From Niabella sp. (lineage in GTDB: Bacteria; Bacteroidota; Bacteroidia; Chitinophagales; Chitinophagaceae): a stretch of DNA of 64,000 nucleotides. The stretch covers positions 62,001-126,000 of the forward strand of contig JAGIAT010000014.1 of the NCBI GenBank assembly GCA_017744715.1, read 5' to 3'. This document shows, piece after piece, positions 18,470 through 27,435 of this stretch. Positions within the stretch are counted from its first letter, which is position 1, and every line of letters starts with the position of its first letter. The notes under the pieces were generated by a model, which saw only the letters and a program-made list of their open reading frames with translations, had not been told where the DNA came from and ran no database searches. Position numbers and translations under genes: made by a program.

Positions 18470-19951
18470 ATGAATATGGAAACTGATCAATTAGTGCATA
18501 ACAATACAGCAGCAGAATCGGATGTTATTGAAAATCATGTAAATAGCGAGTACAAGTACGGTTTTGTTACGGATATTGAGATGGAATCGGCCCCAAAAGG
18601 TCTAGATGAAAATACCATTCGTTTTATTTCAGCCAAGAAAAATGAACCGGAGTGGATGCTGGAATGGCGGTTAAAGGCTTTTGCCCAATGGCAGAAAATG
18701 AAGCCGCCGCATTGGGCCAATCTGACCTACCCCGATATCGATTTCCAGGATATTATTTATTACGCGGCACCCAAGCAAAAAATAAAGCCCAACAGCCTGG
18801 ATGAAGTGGATCCCGAACTGATCAAAACATTTGAGAAGCTGGGTATTTCACTGGATGAGCAAAAACGCCTGACCGGTGTTGCCGTAGATGCGGTGATCGA
18901 TAGTGTTTCCATCGGTACCTCTTTTAAAGAACAACTGGCCGAACTGGGGATCATTTTCTGCTCCATCAGCGAAGCCATCCAGGAACATCCGGAACTGGTG
19001 CGTCAGTACCTGGCTTCCGTGGTACCCGTTACCGATAATTTTTACGCCGCATTGAACTCTGCCGTATTCAGCGACGGTTCTTTCTGCTATATTCCCAAGG
19101 GGGTGCGTTGCCCCATGGAACTTTCGACCTATTTCCGGATCAATGCCGAAAATACCGGCCAGTTTGAACGTACGCTGATCGTTGCCGAAGAAGGTTCCTA
19201 TGTAAGTTACCTGGAGGGCTGCACCGCTCCCATGCGTGACGAAAACCAGCTGCACGCGGCCATTGTGGAGATCGTTGCAATGGACCATGCGGAGGTGAAA
19301 TATTCCACGGTACAGAACTGGTATCCGGGTGATAAGGAAGGCAAAGGTGGTATTTATAACTTTGTTACCAAAAGAGGAATCTGTAAGGGCGTACACTCCA
19401 AGATCTCCTGGACACAGGTAGAAACGGGCTCTTCCATCACCTGGAAATATCCCAGCGTAATTTTACAGGGCGATCACTCCACCGGCGAGTTTTACTCCGT
19501 GGCCGTAACCAACAATTTCCAGCAGGCCGATACCGGTACCAAGATGCTGCACATCGGTAAAAATACCAAAAGCCGCATCGTATCCAAAGGAATTTCCGCC
19601 GGGCAGAGCCAGAACAGTTATCGCGGACTGGTGCGTGTAGGTAAAAATGCGGCCAATGCGCGGAATTTTTCCCAGTGTGATTCTTTATTGTTAGGTGATA
19701 AATGCGGAGCGCATACCTTCCCCTATATTGAAGTAAAAAACAATACAGGCGTGGTAGAACATGAAGCCACCACTTCAAAAATAGGCGAAGACCAGATCTT
19801 TTATTGCAACCAGCGGGGCATCGATACCGAAAAAGCGGTAGCCCTTATCATCAATGGTTTTGCAAAAGAGGTGATGAACCAGCTTCCGATGGAATTTGCG
19901 GTAGAAGCACAAAAGCTGCTGGCGATCAGTTTGGAAGGATCTGTGGGGTAG
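18470..19951 (+). CDS. sufB: Fe-S cluster assembly protein SufB
   Basis: The 493-residue protein is the SufB scaffold subunit that builds iron-sulfur clusters with SufC and SufD. SufB hallmarks are present throughout: GVRCPMELSTYFRIN, EGCTAPMRDENQLHAA, HSKISWTQVETGSSITWKYP in the middle, and the C-terminal QIFYCNQRGID segment with its conserved Cys. It is the first gene of a sufBCDSE-type operon ending in an Rrf2 regulator. The start may be either 18470 or 18476, because the promoter box sits almost on the first ATG. Confidence 0.97.
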   Translation: MNMETDQLVHNNTAAESDVIENHVNSEYKYGFVTDIEMESAPKGLDENTIRFISAKKNEPEWMLEWRLKAFAQWQKMKPPHWANLTYPDIDFQDIIYYAAPKQKIKPNSLDEVDPELIKTFEKLGISLDEQKRLTGVAVDAVIDSVSIGTSFKEQLAELGIIFCSISEAIQEHPELVRQYLASVVPVTDNFYAALNSAVFSDGSFCYIPKGVRCPMELSTYFRINAENTGQFERTLIVAEEGSYVSYLEGCTAPMRDENQLHAAIVEIVAMDHAEVKYSTVQNWYPGDKEGKGGIYNFVTKRGICKGVHSKISWTQVETGSSITWKYPSVILQGDHSTGEFYSVAVTNNFQQADTGTKMLHIGKNTKSRIVSKGISAGQSQNSYRGLVRVGKNAANARNFSQCDSLLLGDKCGAHTFPYIEVKNNTGVVEHEATTSKIGEDQIFYCNQRGIDTEKAVALIINGFAKEVMNQLPMEFAVEAQKLLAISLEGSVG

Positions 19952-19958
19952 TTATTTC

Positions 19959-20487
19959 AAGTTTCAGGTTTAATGTTTCAAGTTATTAAAAACAATATTT
20001 CTGAAAATTGAATAACAGGATCCTGGAAGCCTACAATACTTCGAAATAAACGGCTAACCTATGACCATAAAACGTTTTGAAGACCTGGAGATCTGGAAGG
20101 ATGCGAGAGCACTTTGCAAGGAGATTCATGAGATAATAGTGGAAACAAGTTTAAAGAATGATTTCAAATTATCAGGACAGGTCAAAGGTGCTTGGGGATC
20201 GATTATGGACAATATAGCTGAAGGATTCGAAAGAGACGGTAATATAGAATTCAGGCAATTTCTTTCCATTGCGAAAGGTTCTGCCGGAGAAGCAAGATCG
20301 CAACTATACCGCATTTTTGATTGTGGTTATATAGATGAACAGCGATTCTTACACCTTAAAAATGAATTGGAACAACTAAGTGGTAAAATCAAAAACTTTA
20401 TCACCTACCTGAATAAAAGTAGTTTCCAGGGTAATAAATTCAGATCCGGGATCTAACCTGGAACTTTAGACCTGAAACCTGAAACTT
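19959..20487. repeat. Inverted-repeat-flanked insertion carrying a four-helix-bundle gene
   Basis: AAGTTTCAGGTTT (19959-19971) is repeated in perfect inverse orientation as AAACCTGAAACTT (20475-20487). The repeats bracket the gene at 20061-20456 exactly in the sufB-sufC gap. The right side holds two tandem copies of ACCTGAAAC. Related TTTCAGGTTT motifs recur at 24.6, 34.9, 35.1, 37.2 and 37.4 kb. No transposase is encoded and no target-site duplication could be assigned by eye. Confidence 0.65.
20061..20456 (+). CDS. Four-helix-bundle protein (23S rRNA intervening-sequence / S23 family)
   Basis: The 131-residue protein matches the S23/IVP four-helix-bundle family: an N-terminal FEDLEIWKDARALCKEIHEI helix, GSIMDNIAEGFER (family signature, about residues 50-62), and FLSIAKGSAGEARSQLYRIF. 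Members occur in rRNA intervening sequences and scattered in Bacteroidota genomes, and resemble the Avd accessory protein of diversity-generating retroelements. No molecular function is established. Its position inside the suf operon between inverted repeats suggests it arrived as a unit and is not part of Fe-S assembly. Confidence 0.88.
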   Translation: MTIKRFEDLEIWKDARALCKEIHEIIVETSLKNDFKLSGQVKGAWGSIMDNIAEGFERDGNIEFRQFLSIAKGSAGEARSQLYRIFDCGYIDEQRFLHLKNELEQLSGKIKNFITYLNKSSFQGNKFRSGI

Positions 20488-20517
20488 AAAATAAAAACGA
20501 AAAACTAGGAATAAAAA

Positions 20518-21267
20518 ATGTTAAGCATTAAAGACCTCCGCGCAGGTATCGAAGAACGGGAAATCTTAAAGGGAATTAACCTGGATATTAAACCAGGCGA
20601 AGTACATGCTATTATGGGGCCCAACGGCTCGGGTAAAAGCACCCTGGCATCGGTACTGGCCGGTAAACAGGATTATGAAGTAACCGGCGGATCGGTAACG
20701 TTTGAAGGAAAGGACCTGCTGGAACTGGCACCCGAAGAAAGAGCCGGCGAAGGAATTTTCCTGAGTTTTCAGTACCCAGTTGAAATACCCGGATTAAGCA
20801 CCACCAACTTTATGAAAACAGCGGTGAATGAGATCCGCAAATACCGCGGACAGGATGAACTGGATGCCGTTTCTTTCTTAAAGAAAATGAAAGAGAAAAT
20901 GGCCCTTGTAGAAATTGACCAGTCTATGCTGAGCCGTTCACTGAATGAAGGCTTTTCCGGTGGTGAGAAAAAACGGAATGAAATATTCCAGATGGCGATG
21001 CTGGAACCCAAACTGGCGATCCTGGATGAAACCGATTCCGGTCTGGATATCGATGCCATCCGTATTGTAGCCAATGGCGTGAATAAACTGCGTACCCCCG
21101 AAAATGGTATCCTGGTGATCACCCACTACCAACGCCTGCTGGATTACATCGTCCCCGATTTTGTACACGTGCTGTATAACGGGCGTATTGTAAAATCCGG
21201 TACCAAGGAACTGGCCTACGAACTGGAAGAAAGAGGATATGATTTTATAAAGAGCGAGCTGGCGTAA
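20518..21267 (+). CDS. sufC: Fe-S cluster assembly ATPase SufC
   Basis: The 249-residue ABC-type ATPase has Walker A GPNGSGKST at residues 34-42, the SufC-type signature FSGGEKKRNEIFQMA near 150, and Walker B LAILDETDSGLD just after it. It powers cluster assembly on the SufBCD complex in the cytoplasm. It lies after the four-helix-bundle insertion and before sufD. Length and motifs are normal, so the insertion has not damaged the gene. Confidence 0.97.
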   Translation: MLSIKDLRAGIEEREILKGINLDIKPGEVHAIMGPNGSGKSTLASVLAGKQDYEVTGGSVTFEGKDLLELAPEERAGEGIFLSFQYPVEIPGLSTTNFMKTAVNEIRKYRGQDELDAVSFLKKMKEKMALVEIDQSMLSRSLNEGFSGGEKKRNEIFQMAMLEPKLAILDETDSGLDIDAIRIVANGVNKLRTPENGILVITHYQRLLDYIVPDFVHVLYNGRIVKSGTKELAYELEERGYDFIKSELA

Positions 21268-21422
21268 ATAATGTGATAATGAGGGAATTTGAAAATTTGA
21301 AAATTGAGGCATCGCTGATGTAAAATTCATTAGCCAAAATGGATGATCATCTAAGCACATTTACACATTCTCACATTTACATATTTCCATATTCTCACAT
21401 TTCCTAATTCTCAAATTAAATA
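21268..21422. repeat. AT-rich low-complexity spacer with inverted motifs between sufC and sufD
   Basis: GAATTTGAAAATTTGAAAAT lies on the left and TCTCACATTT, TTCTCAAATTA on the right, as loosely inverted halves. Similar CACATTTTC/AAATTTTC strings occur at about 9.42 and 35.49 kb. Confidence 0.5.
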
Positions 21423-22727
21423 ATGGATACAATAACATATTTTAAAGATCGTTTTGAAAAGCTGCAGGAACAACAGCTCGATTCCCGCCTGAAATCGTTA
21501 CGGGATGGTGCCTTTAGCGCATTTGAACAAACAGGCATTCCTACGGTAAAACACGAGGAGTGGAAATATACAAGGATCAGTGATTTTTTCAGCAAGGATT
21601 ATCATTTTACTACGGATCTGCAGGAACAGCAATTCCGGGCAACCGAACTACAGCCCTTCCTGTTGCCGGGTCATGAAAATGCCAATATCATTGTTTTTGT
21701 AAACGGACATTATCATGCCGAGCATTCGGTATTACGTTCGGAAGAACTGGAGATCATTTCCCTGGAAGCGGCCGCGCATAATCAATATGCCGGTATTGTA
21801 GAAACGCACCTGGGCCACAGTGCCGATTATCATAAGGATGGCATTAACGCCCTCAATACGGCTTTTATACAGGAAGGTGTATTCATCCATATCCAGAAAG
21901 GCAAAACGGTGAACCACCCGGTTTATATTTATAATGTAACCGATGCCCGTTCCGGAAATATTTTTGCGCAGCCAAGAGCACTGGTGCATGTAGGCGAAAA
22001 TGCACAGGTGGAAATCCTGGAAACGTTTGCCACCATTGGCGCTGATGAAAGCTTTACCAACCAGGTGTTTGAAATTGCCGTGGAAGAAAATGCCGTGCTC
22101 AGCCTGTACAAGATCCAGAATGATGCCGCTAATTCTACCATTGTTAGTACCACGCATGTACACCAGGTAGGCAAAAGCGTGGCCAACGTGGTTACCATTT
22201 CCTTAAGCGGCGGCCTGGTACGTAACAACCTCAATATGGTAATGTCTGCCCCCTACTGCGAAGCCAATCTTTCCGGCTTATACCTGCAGAGCGGGCATAC
22301 GCATGTAGACAATCATACTGTGGTGGATAACCGGCAGCCCAATTGCCTTAGTAACGAATTGTACAAAGGCATTATGAACGGCCACGCTACCGGAGTATTC
22401 AACGGAAAAATATTTGTGCGCCAGATCGCACAGAAAACAAACGCCTACCAGACCAATAAAAACATTTTGCTCTCCGGCAACGCAACGGTAAATACAAAGC
22501 CACAGCTGGAAATCTTTGCGGATGATGTAAAATGCTCCCATGGTTGTACCGTAGGTCGTTTGGATGAAGAGGCGTTGTTCTATCTGAAAGCGCGTGGTAT
22601 TTCTGAAGCCACTGCACGCTCGCTGCTGTTACACGGGTTTGCATTGGATGTACTGGAAAAGATCGGCTCTGAGGACGTACGCCAATATGTGAACAAGCTG
22701 GTAACCGCCAGTCTGAACCTGGGCTAA
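21423..22727 (+). CDS. sufD: Fe-S cluster assembly protein SufD
   Basis: The 434-residue protein is the SufB paralogue of the SufBC2D scaffold. SufD features include the N-terminal HEEWKYT segment (about residues 41-47) and the C-terminal block DVKCSHGCTVGRLDEEALFYLKARG, shown here by position at about 360-385, which carries the conserved Cys-His-Gly. It follows sufC after a 155-bp repeat-rich spacer and precedes sufS. No defect is seen. Confidence 0.96.
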   Translation: MDTITYFKDRFEKLQEQQLDSRLKSLRDGAFSAFEQTGIPTVKHEEWKYTRISDFFSKDYHFTTDLQEQQFRATELQPFLLPGHENANIIVFVNGHYHAEHSVLRSEELEIISLEAAAHNQYAGIVETHLGHSADYHKDGINALNTAFIQEGVFIHIQKGKTVNHPVYIYNVTDARSGNIFAQPRALVHVGENAQVEILETFATIGADESFTNQVFEIAVEENAVLSLYKIQNDAANSTIVSTTHVHQVGKSVANVVTISLSGGLVRNNLNMVMSAPYCEANLSGLYLQSGHTHVDNHTVVDNRQPNCLSNELYKGIMNGHATGVFNGKIFVRQIAQKTNAYQTNKNILLSGNATVNTKPQLEIFADDVKCSHGCTVGRLDEEALFYLKARGISEATARSLLLHGFALDVLEKIGSEDVRQYVNKLVTASLNLG

Positions 22728-22797
22728 TGCTGCAAAAGCAGCAGGTGAACAGCAACGGTACCGTTAAAAAGATCCAAATCCATTAAAAATACAGGTG

Positions 22798-24057
22798 ATG
22801 AGTAATGAAACAATAGCGGAGACGGCAGCAGGAACCAAGGTGTTGGATATTGAAGCGATCCGGAATGATTTTCCGATACTCAACCGGTTGGTAAAAGGAC
22901 ATCCGCTGGTATATTTTGATAATGCGGCCACTTCGCAGAAACCGGCGGCAGTGATCGATGCATTGGTATACTATTATACCCAGCTGAATGCGAATGTGCA
23001 CCGCGGCATCCATACGCTGGCGGAAGAGGCCACGGCCGCTTTTGAAGCAACCCGGGATGCGATCCGGCAGTTCATCAACGCAGCACACCGGGAAGAGATC
23101 ATTTATACGAAGGGAACCACCGAGGGCATTAACCTGGTTGCCTATACCTGGGGCAGACAAAACCTGCAGGAAGGCGACGAGGTGATCATATCCGGGATGG
23201 AGCACCATTCCAATATCGTTCCCTGGCAGATTGTATGCGAAGAAAAGAAAGCGGTGCTGAAAGTAATCCCGGTAAACGAAAAGGGCGAACTGATCCTTGA
23301 TGCATACGACCAGTTGCTTTCAGAGCGTACAAAGCTGGTTTCGGTTGTGCATGTTTCCAATGCGATGGGAACCATCAACCCGGTAAAAACTATCATCGAT
23401 AAAGCACATGCAAAAGGCGCACTGGTATTGATTGATGGTGCACAATCGTCGATGCACCTGGATATAGATGTGCAGGACCTGGATTGCGATTTTTTTGCGT
23501 TATCTGCGCACAAAATGTTCGGCCCTACCGGTGCCGGTGCGTTATATGGCAAAAAGCATATCCTGGAGGCAATGCCGGTATTTAATGGCGGCGGTGAAAT
23601 GATCAAGGAAGTAACCTTTGAAAAAACCACCTATAATGAGCTGCCGTATAAATTTGAGGCGGGCACCCCGAATATTGCAGACTTTGTAGCATTTAAGCCG
23701 GCTATAGAATATATCAATAATCTTGGAAAGGCAAACATCCGCAAACATGAGGATGCGTTGCTCACGTATGCAACTGAAAAAGTAAAGGAGCTGGACGGCA
23801 TCCGTATCATTGGTGAAGCGGCGGAAAAAGCAAGCGTGCTTTCTTTTGTGATCGATGGCGTTCATCCGCAGGATATCGGAATTTTATTGGATAATAAGGG
23901 TATCGCTGTACGTACCGGCCATCATTGCGCCGAGCCGCTGATGAACCGCTTTTGTATCCCGGGAACGATCCGGGCGTCATTTGCCGTATATAATACCCTG
24001 GAAGAAGTGGATAAACTGGCGGACGGTTTAAAGAAAGCCATCCGGTTATTACGATAA
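22798..24057 (+). CDS. sufS: Cysteine desulfurase SufS
   Basis: The ATG at 22798 is preferred to the overlapping GTG at 22795. The protein is a class II cysteine desulfurase: PLP Lys239 in SAHKMFGPTG, and active-site Cys377 in RTGHHCAEPL with the short loop typical of SufS. It takes sulfur from cysteine and passes it to SufE in the next gene, then to the SufBCD scaffold. It could also supply sulfur to the phosphorothioation-like operon at 59 kb, which has no desulfurase of its own in view; that is inference. Confidence 0.97.
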   Translation: MSNETIAETAAGTKVLDIEAIRNDFPILNRLVKGHPLVYFDNAATSQKPAAVIDALVYYYTQLNANVHRGIHTLAEEATAAFEATRDAIRQFINAAHREEIIYTKGTTEGINLVAYTWGRQNLQEGDEVIISGMEHHSNIVPWQIVCEEKKAVLKVIPVNEKGELILDAYDQLLSERTKLVSVVHVSNAMGTINPVKTIIDKAHAKGALVLIDGAQSSMHLDIDVQDLDCDFFALSAHKMFGPTGAGALYGKKHILEAMPVFNGGGEMIKEVTFEKTTYNELPYKFEAGTPNIADFVAFKPAIEYINNLGKANIRKHEDALLTYATEKVKELDGIRIIGEAAEKASVLSFVIDGVHPQDIGILLDNKGIAVRTGHHCAEPLMNRFCIPGTIRASFAVYNTLEEVDKLADGLKKAIRLLR

Positions 24058-24112
24058 ACTACTGCCTGGGATCGCATAAAAGGAAGTAAAGAACTGATAA
24101 ATAATACGTACA

Positions 24113-24553
24113 ATGGCAGCGCATAAAAGCATCGAGGAAATAGAAGAAGAAATTGTAGATGAGTTTTCGCTTTTTGATTCCTGGGATGATAAATATGAAT
24201 ACATCATCGACCTGGGAAAAAAATTGCAACCGTTGGATGAGGTTTTTAAAAAAGATGAAAATAAGGTAAAGGGCTGTCAATCGACGGTGTGGCTGGTGGC
24301 AGACTATCAGGATGGCCGGGTGATTTATAAAGCCGAAAGCGATGCTGTGATTGTGAAAGGATTGATCAGCATGCTCATCCGCGTACTTTCCAATCACACA
24401 CCCGATGAAATACTGAATGCGGATATGGATTTTATCAATAAGATCGGTATGACCAGCCACCTGGCGCAAACCCGATCAAACGGATTACGGGCCATGGTAA
24501 AACAAATGAAGCATTATGCGCTGGCATTTAAAAGTTTGAAGTTTGACGTTTAA
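24113..24553 (+). CDS. sufE: SufE sulfur acceptor protein
   Basis: The 146-residue protein has the SufE signature VKGCQSTVWL with the sulfur-accepting Cys55. It binds SufS, accepts persulfide and relays it to SufB. It starts 55 bases after sufS and keeps the standard order of Bacteroidota suf operons. A repeat-like segment separates it from the next gene. Confidence 0.95.
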   Translation: MAAHKSIEEIEEEIVDEFSLFDSWDDKYEYIIDLGKKLQPLDEVFKKDENKVKGCQSTVWLVADYQDGRVIYKAESDAVIVKGLISMLIRVLSNHTPDEILNADMDFINKIGMTSHLAQTRSNGLRAMVKQMKHYALAFKSLKFDV

Positions 24554-24617
24554 GGTTTAACGTTCAACACTCCGGGCGAAACCTGAGATTTTAAACCTGG
24601 AACCTGAAACAAAAAAT
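24554..24617. repeat. TTTCAGGTTT-type repeat between sufE and the MIP18 gene
   Basis: AAGGTTTAA on the left is matched by TTTTAAACCTGG and ACCTGAAAC on the right, the same family as the inverted repeats around the four-helix-bundle gene. It may fold into a hairpin in the suf message. Confidence 0.5.
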
Positions 24618-24929
24618 ATGGAACCTGATACAATTGAAGAAAAGGTCATTAAAGAACTGCAAACAGTTTTTGACCCCGAATTGCCGGTAAACATTTTTGA
24701 ATTGGGGCTGATCTATAAAATAGAAGTACTCGATAATAATTATGTAAAAGTGCTCATGACGCTTACGGCCCCCTCCTGCCCTGCGGCACAATCGCTTCCT
24801 GTAGAAGTGGATCAAAAGATCCGCGCCATCGATGGCGTAAGTGATGTGGAGGTAACCATTACCTGGGATCCGCCATGGAACAAAAGCATGATGAGCGAAG
24901 CGGCGCAGCTGGAGTTGGGATTTTTATGA
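24618..24929 (+). CDS. SUF-associated MIP18/DUF59 protein (SufT-like)
   Basis: The 103-residue protein is a single MIP18 domain: DPELPVNIFELGLIY near residue 19-33, a TLTAPSCPAAQSLP block with the conserved Cys, and TWDPPWNKSMMSE at the C-terminus. Such proteins help mature or deliver iron-sulfur clusters. It sits within the suf operon between sufE and the Rrf2 regulator. It lacks the extra N-terminal domain of long SufT forms. Confidence 0.9.
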   Translation: MEPDTIEEKVIKELQTVFDPELPVNIFELGLIYKIEVLDNNYVKVLMTLTAPSCPAAQSLPVEVDQKIRAIDGVSDVEVTITWDPPWNKSMMSEAAQLELGFL

Positions 24930-24975
24930 AACAGTATTTAAAACAGGAACAGAAAATCCGGGAGAAATCAAAATA

Positions 24976-25443
24976 ATGAAAATTACCGCACAGGAAGAGT
25001 ATGGTTTAAGGATCCTGATCCGCCTGGCTGCATGCAAGGATGAGGAAGGCCTGAGTATTCCCCAGCTCAGTGAAGCAGAGGGGCTGACCACGCATTATGT
25101 TGCAAAATTTGCACGCACATTGCGTATGGCCAATTTTATACGCAGCACGCCCGGCAATAAGGGCGGCTATATGCTTGCCCGGCCTGCAGGAGACATTGTT
25201 ATTAAAGACGTGCTGGAAGCGCTGGGCGGCGTGTTATTTGACACCAGCTTTTGCGGCGCTCATACAGGCAATATGCGCTTTTGCACCAACTCCGTAGATT
25301 GTTCTGCCCGCTCCTTGTGGCAAATACTTCAGCTAACAATCGATAAACTACTGGTACAGATTACCTTAGCGGATCTGATTGGCAAAGAAGAAGCTTCTGC
25401 TGTAAAATTCAACAGCCTCGTACGCCAGAACCCGGTACTCTAA
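24976..25443 (+). CDS. Rrf2 family Fe-S-sensing transcriptional regulator
   Basis: The 155-residue protein has an N-terminal winged helix (residues 1-65, with LRILIRLAAC and THYVAKFARTL) and three cysteines, Cys93, Cys103 and Cys109, spaced like the cluster ligands of IscR-type proteins. As the last gene of the suf operon it probably senses cluster status and controls the operon. The number of Cys between positions 93 and 109 favours cluster binding, but the exact fourth ligand is not determined. Confidence 0.9.
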   Translation: MKITAQEEYGLRILIRLAACKDEEGLSIPQLSEAEGLTTHYVAKFARTLRMANFIRSTPGNKGGYMLARPAGDIVIKDVLEALGGVLFDTSFCGAHTGNMRFCTNSVDCSARSLWQILQLTIDKLLVQITLADLIGKEEASAVKFNSLVRQNPVL

Positions 25444-25529
25444 TGTTTCTCAACACTTTTTTATATTTTTTCTATATAAATACATAAAACATTATAAATC
25501 AGCAGCTAATTTCAAAATATTTTTTTTCA

Positions 25530-25560
25530 AAAACCGGTTACCTTTTTTAAAAACCGGTAT
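25530..25560. promoter_or_regulatory. Two ACCGGT sites upstream of the small lipoprotein
   Basis: AAAACCGGTTA and AAAACCGGTAT occur about 20 bp apart in very AT-rich DNA. Each contains the palindrome ACCGGT and they could be operator half-sites. The gap 25444-25598 holds nothing else recognisable. Confidence 0.35.
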
Positions 25561-25598
25561 TAATATCAAATTATAATTTTAATATTAAAAAACAAACA

Positions 25599-25802
25599 AT
25601 GAAAAAATTATTTGCAATTGCTCTGATCGCGGTTTCTTTCGCAGCTTGTAACAGTTCTGAAACTAAAACAGAAGAAACTCCTGCTGTTGATTCTACTACA
25701 GTTGTAACTCCTGCTCCTACTCCTGCTCCGGATTCTGCAACAGTAGCTCCTGCTACAGATTCAGCTGCTAAAGCTCCTGCTGCTGATTCTACTAAAAAAT
25801 AA
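25599..25802 (+). CDS. Small Pro/Ala/Thr-rich lipoprotein
   Basis: This 67-residue product has a signal peptide with lipobox FAAC (Cys17) and then an entirely low-complexity tail of Pro, Ala, Thr, Ser and Asp, with repeated APADS/APTPAP blocks. It has its own terminator and a long AT-rich leader. Very similar short lipoproteins are common and abundant in Bacteroidota, but no function is known. It may be a surface or periplasmic spacer. Confidence 0.75.
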   Translation: MKKLFAIALIAVSFAACNSSETKTEETPAVDSTTVVTPAPTPAPDSATVAPATDSAAKAPAADSTKK

Positions 25803-25845
25803 TTAAGTAGTTATTTAGATACCCTTTAATAAAGGTTATTGAATG

Positions 25846-25875
25846 CCGTTCCGATCTTATCGGAACGGTTTTTTT
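25846..25875 (+). terminator. Rho-independent terminator
   Basis: CCGTTCCGAT and ATCGGAACGG form a perfect 10-bp stem with a CTT loop, followed by seven T residues. Confidence 0.95.
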
Positions 25876-25969
25876 ATGTCCAGTTGCTGCCGGTTCTCAA
25901 TAGTAGCAACGCACGGTGCTCACAGGCATTTGCTGCCTTAAGGGTGATGCTGGCGGTTCAGTACATAAA

Positions 25970-25998
25970 AAAAGCGGAGATGTATGCACATCCCCGCC
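25970..25998 (-). terminator. Terminator of the TPR-like gene
   Basis: On the minus strand GCGGGGATGT and ACATCTCCGC pair with one mismatch around a 4-nt loop and run into a T-stretch. Confidence 0.85.
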
Positions 25999-26021
25999 TT
26001 TAAGTATTGATACTTTTACCG

Positions 26022-27335
26022 TTATTTCATGCTCTTGTAAAGCGTATCGTATTTTTTCTCCAGGGCACTGTATTTTGTTTTATTAGCACCTGTTGCATCC
26101 TGACCGATAAAGAAATAGTACTGAGCCAGGTTTCCGGCAATAACCCGGTATTGACGCTTCTGTACGTTATCCAGCTGCGCTACTTTTCCCAGCATATCAG
26201 CCGCTTTTTCAAAATTTTCGGCGGCCTGGGCATATTCTGCAACATATGCTTTCTTCGCCTCTGCAAATTTTTGTTTATCTGCTGCTGTAGCCTTCGCACC
26301 TTTATTGTCTACTTCTTTTTCTGCATTCCGCATGTCTTCTTCCCGTGCGCTGGCCTTGGTCATAAAATGATCACCCATCAATAAAATCGGCTGCAGTTCG
26401 CTGCCATTAATAGCGTTTGCCTTCTTTAAGGCATTCAGCATTTTTGTTTCCAGTTCTGCTGCATTTGCGGGTTTTGCCTCGCCTTCTTTTGCCCGGTTTA
26501 ATTTTTCAAAAATGGCCTCTCCCAATGCCAGGTTGGCTTTATAATCTTCAGGAGTAGCCGTTACAATCTTTTCAAGATTGGCCACTTTTTCCTCAAAACT
26601 ATTACTGCCGCCTATGGCAAAGTCCAGCTTGTTATAATTAAAGAACTCGCTTTGCGGGTACAGCTCTTTTCCTAGCTTGCGGTATTTTTCAAAATTGGCA
26701 TCGTCATTTTTACCGGCATAGTACCGTACCAGGCTCTGGTACACCTGCTCATAATTCGGGCCGGTAATTTTAAGGTCTGCCAAACGGGTATTGTATTTTA
26801 CCGCATCTTCCATATGTTTATTGGTCTCGGCCAGTACACCGGCGTAGTACACCGCATTGGTATCAATAGGGCCGGGAAGGTTGATCTTTTTTGCAATCAG
26901 CAGGTCCGACAGGTCTACTACATTTTTAAACTTTTTGTAGGCCGCCTCGTAGTTTTTTGTATTGATATCGGCTACACCGCTGTTAAAATAAGATGCATAC
27001 AGCTGGTAGGGTGCATTTTTATAAGCATCCAGGTCCTTCATCGTAGGATCCAGCTCCTTATATTTATTAAAGGCTTCAAGCCCTGCTTCCCGGTTCTTTT
27101 CCGCATCAGCTGCTTTGGCGCTGTCCAACGCATCAAAAGCAAGAATATAAGACTTGATAATATACCCCTCTGGTTTTGAAAAGAACTTTTCATTGGCAGA
27201 CTCTTTGTCATAGAGCTTGCGCGCTTCTGTTATATTATTTGTTAACAAAGCGCCTTTGATCGGATCGTATTTTTGTGCATACACTGCCGATCCTGCCAGC
27301 AGTATAGACGCAAAAAGCGTAATTTTCTTCTTCAT
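26022..27335 (-). CDS. Secreted tetratricopeptide-like repeat protein
   Basis: The 437-residue protein has a signal peptide (MKKKITLFASILLAGSAVYAQ) and then helical pairs throughout, with TPR-like spacing: FNSGVADINTKNYEAAYKKF near residue 117 and YAGVLAETNKHMEDAVKY near 165 are the clearest units. Lys/Ala/Glu content is high. It is a probable periplasmic protein-interaction scaffold of unknown partner. It lies downstream of gyrA on the same strand but about 100 bases away. Confidence 0.7.
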   Translation of the reverse strand: MKKKITLFASILLAGSAVYAQKYDPIKGALLTNNITEARKLYDKESANEKFFSKPEGYIIKSYILAFDALDSAKAADAEKNREAGLEAFNKYKELDPTMKDLDAYKNAPYQLYASYFNSGVADINTKNYEAAYKKFKNVVDLSDLLIAKKINLPGPIDTNAVYYAGVLAETNKHMEDAVKYNTRLADLKITGPNYEQVYQSLVRYYAGKNDDANFEKYRKLGKELYPQSEFFNYNKLDFAIGGSNSFEEKVANLEKIVTATPEDYKANLALGEAIFEKLNRAKEGEAKPANAAELETKMLNALKKANAINGSELQPILLMGDHFMTKASAREEDMRNAEKEVDNKGAKATAADKQKFAEAKKAYVAEYAQAAENFEKAADMLGKVAQLDNVQKRQYRVIAGNLAQYYFFIGQDATGANKTKYSALEKKYDTLYKSMK

Positions 27336-27435
27336 ATTCTTTTTAAGTTTTTAAGTTCTAAATTGTTCAAGGCTTTAACAACACGGCCGTCCGTCATAAC
27401 GGCAATTTTCGTTCCGAACTTATAACGCAAAACCG

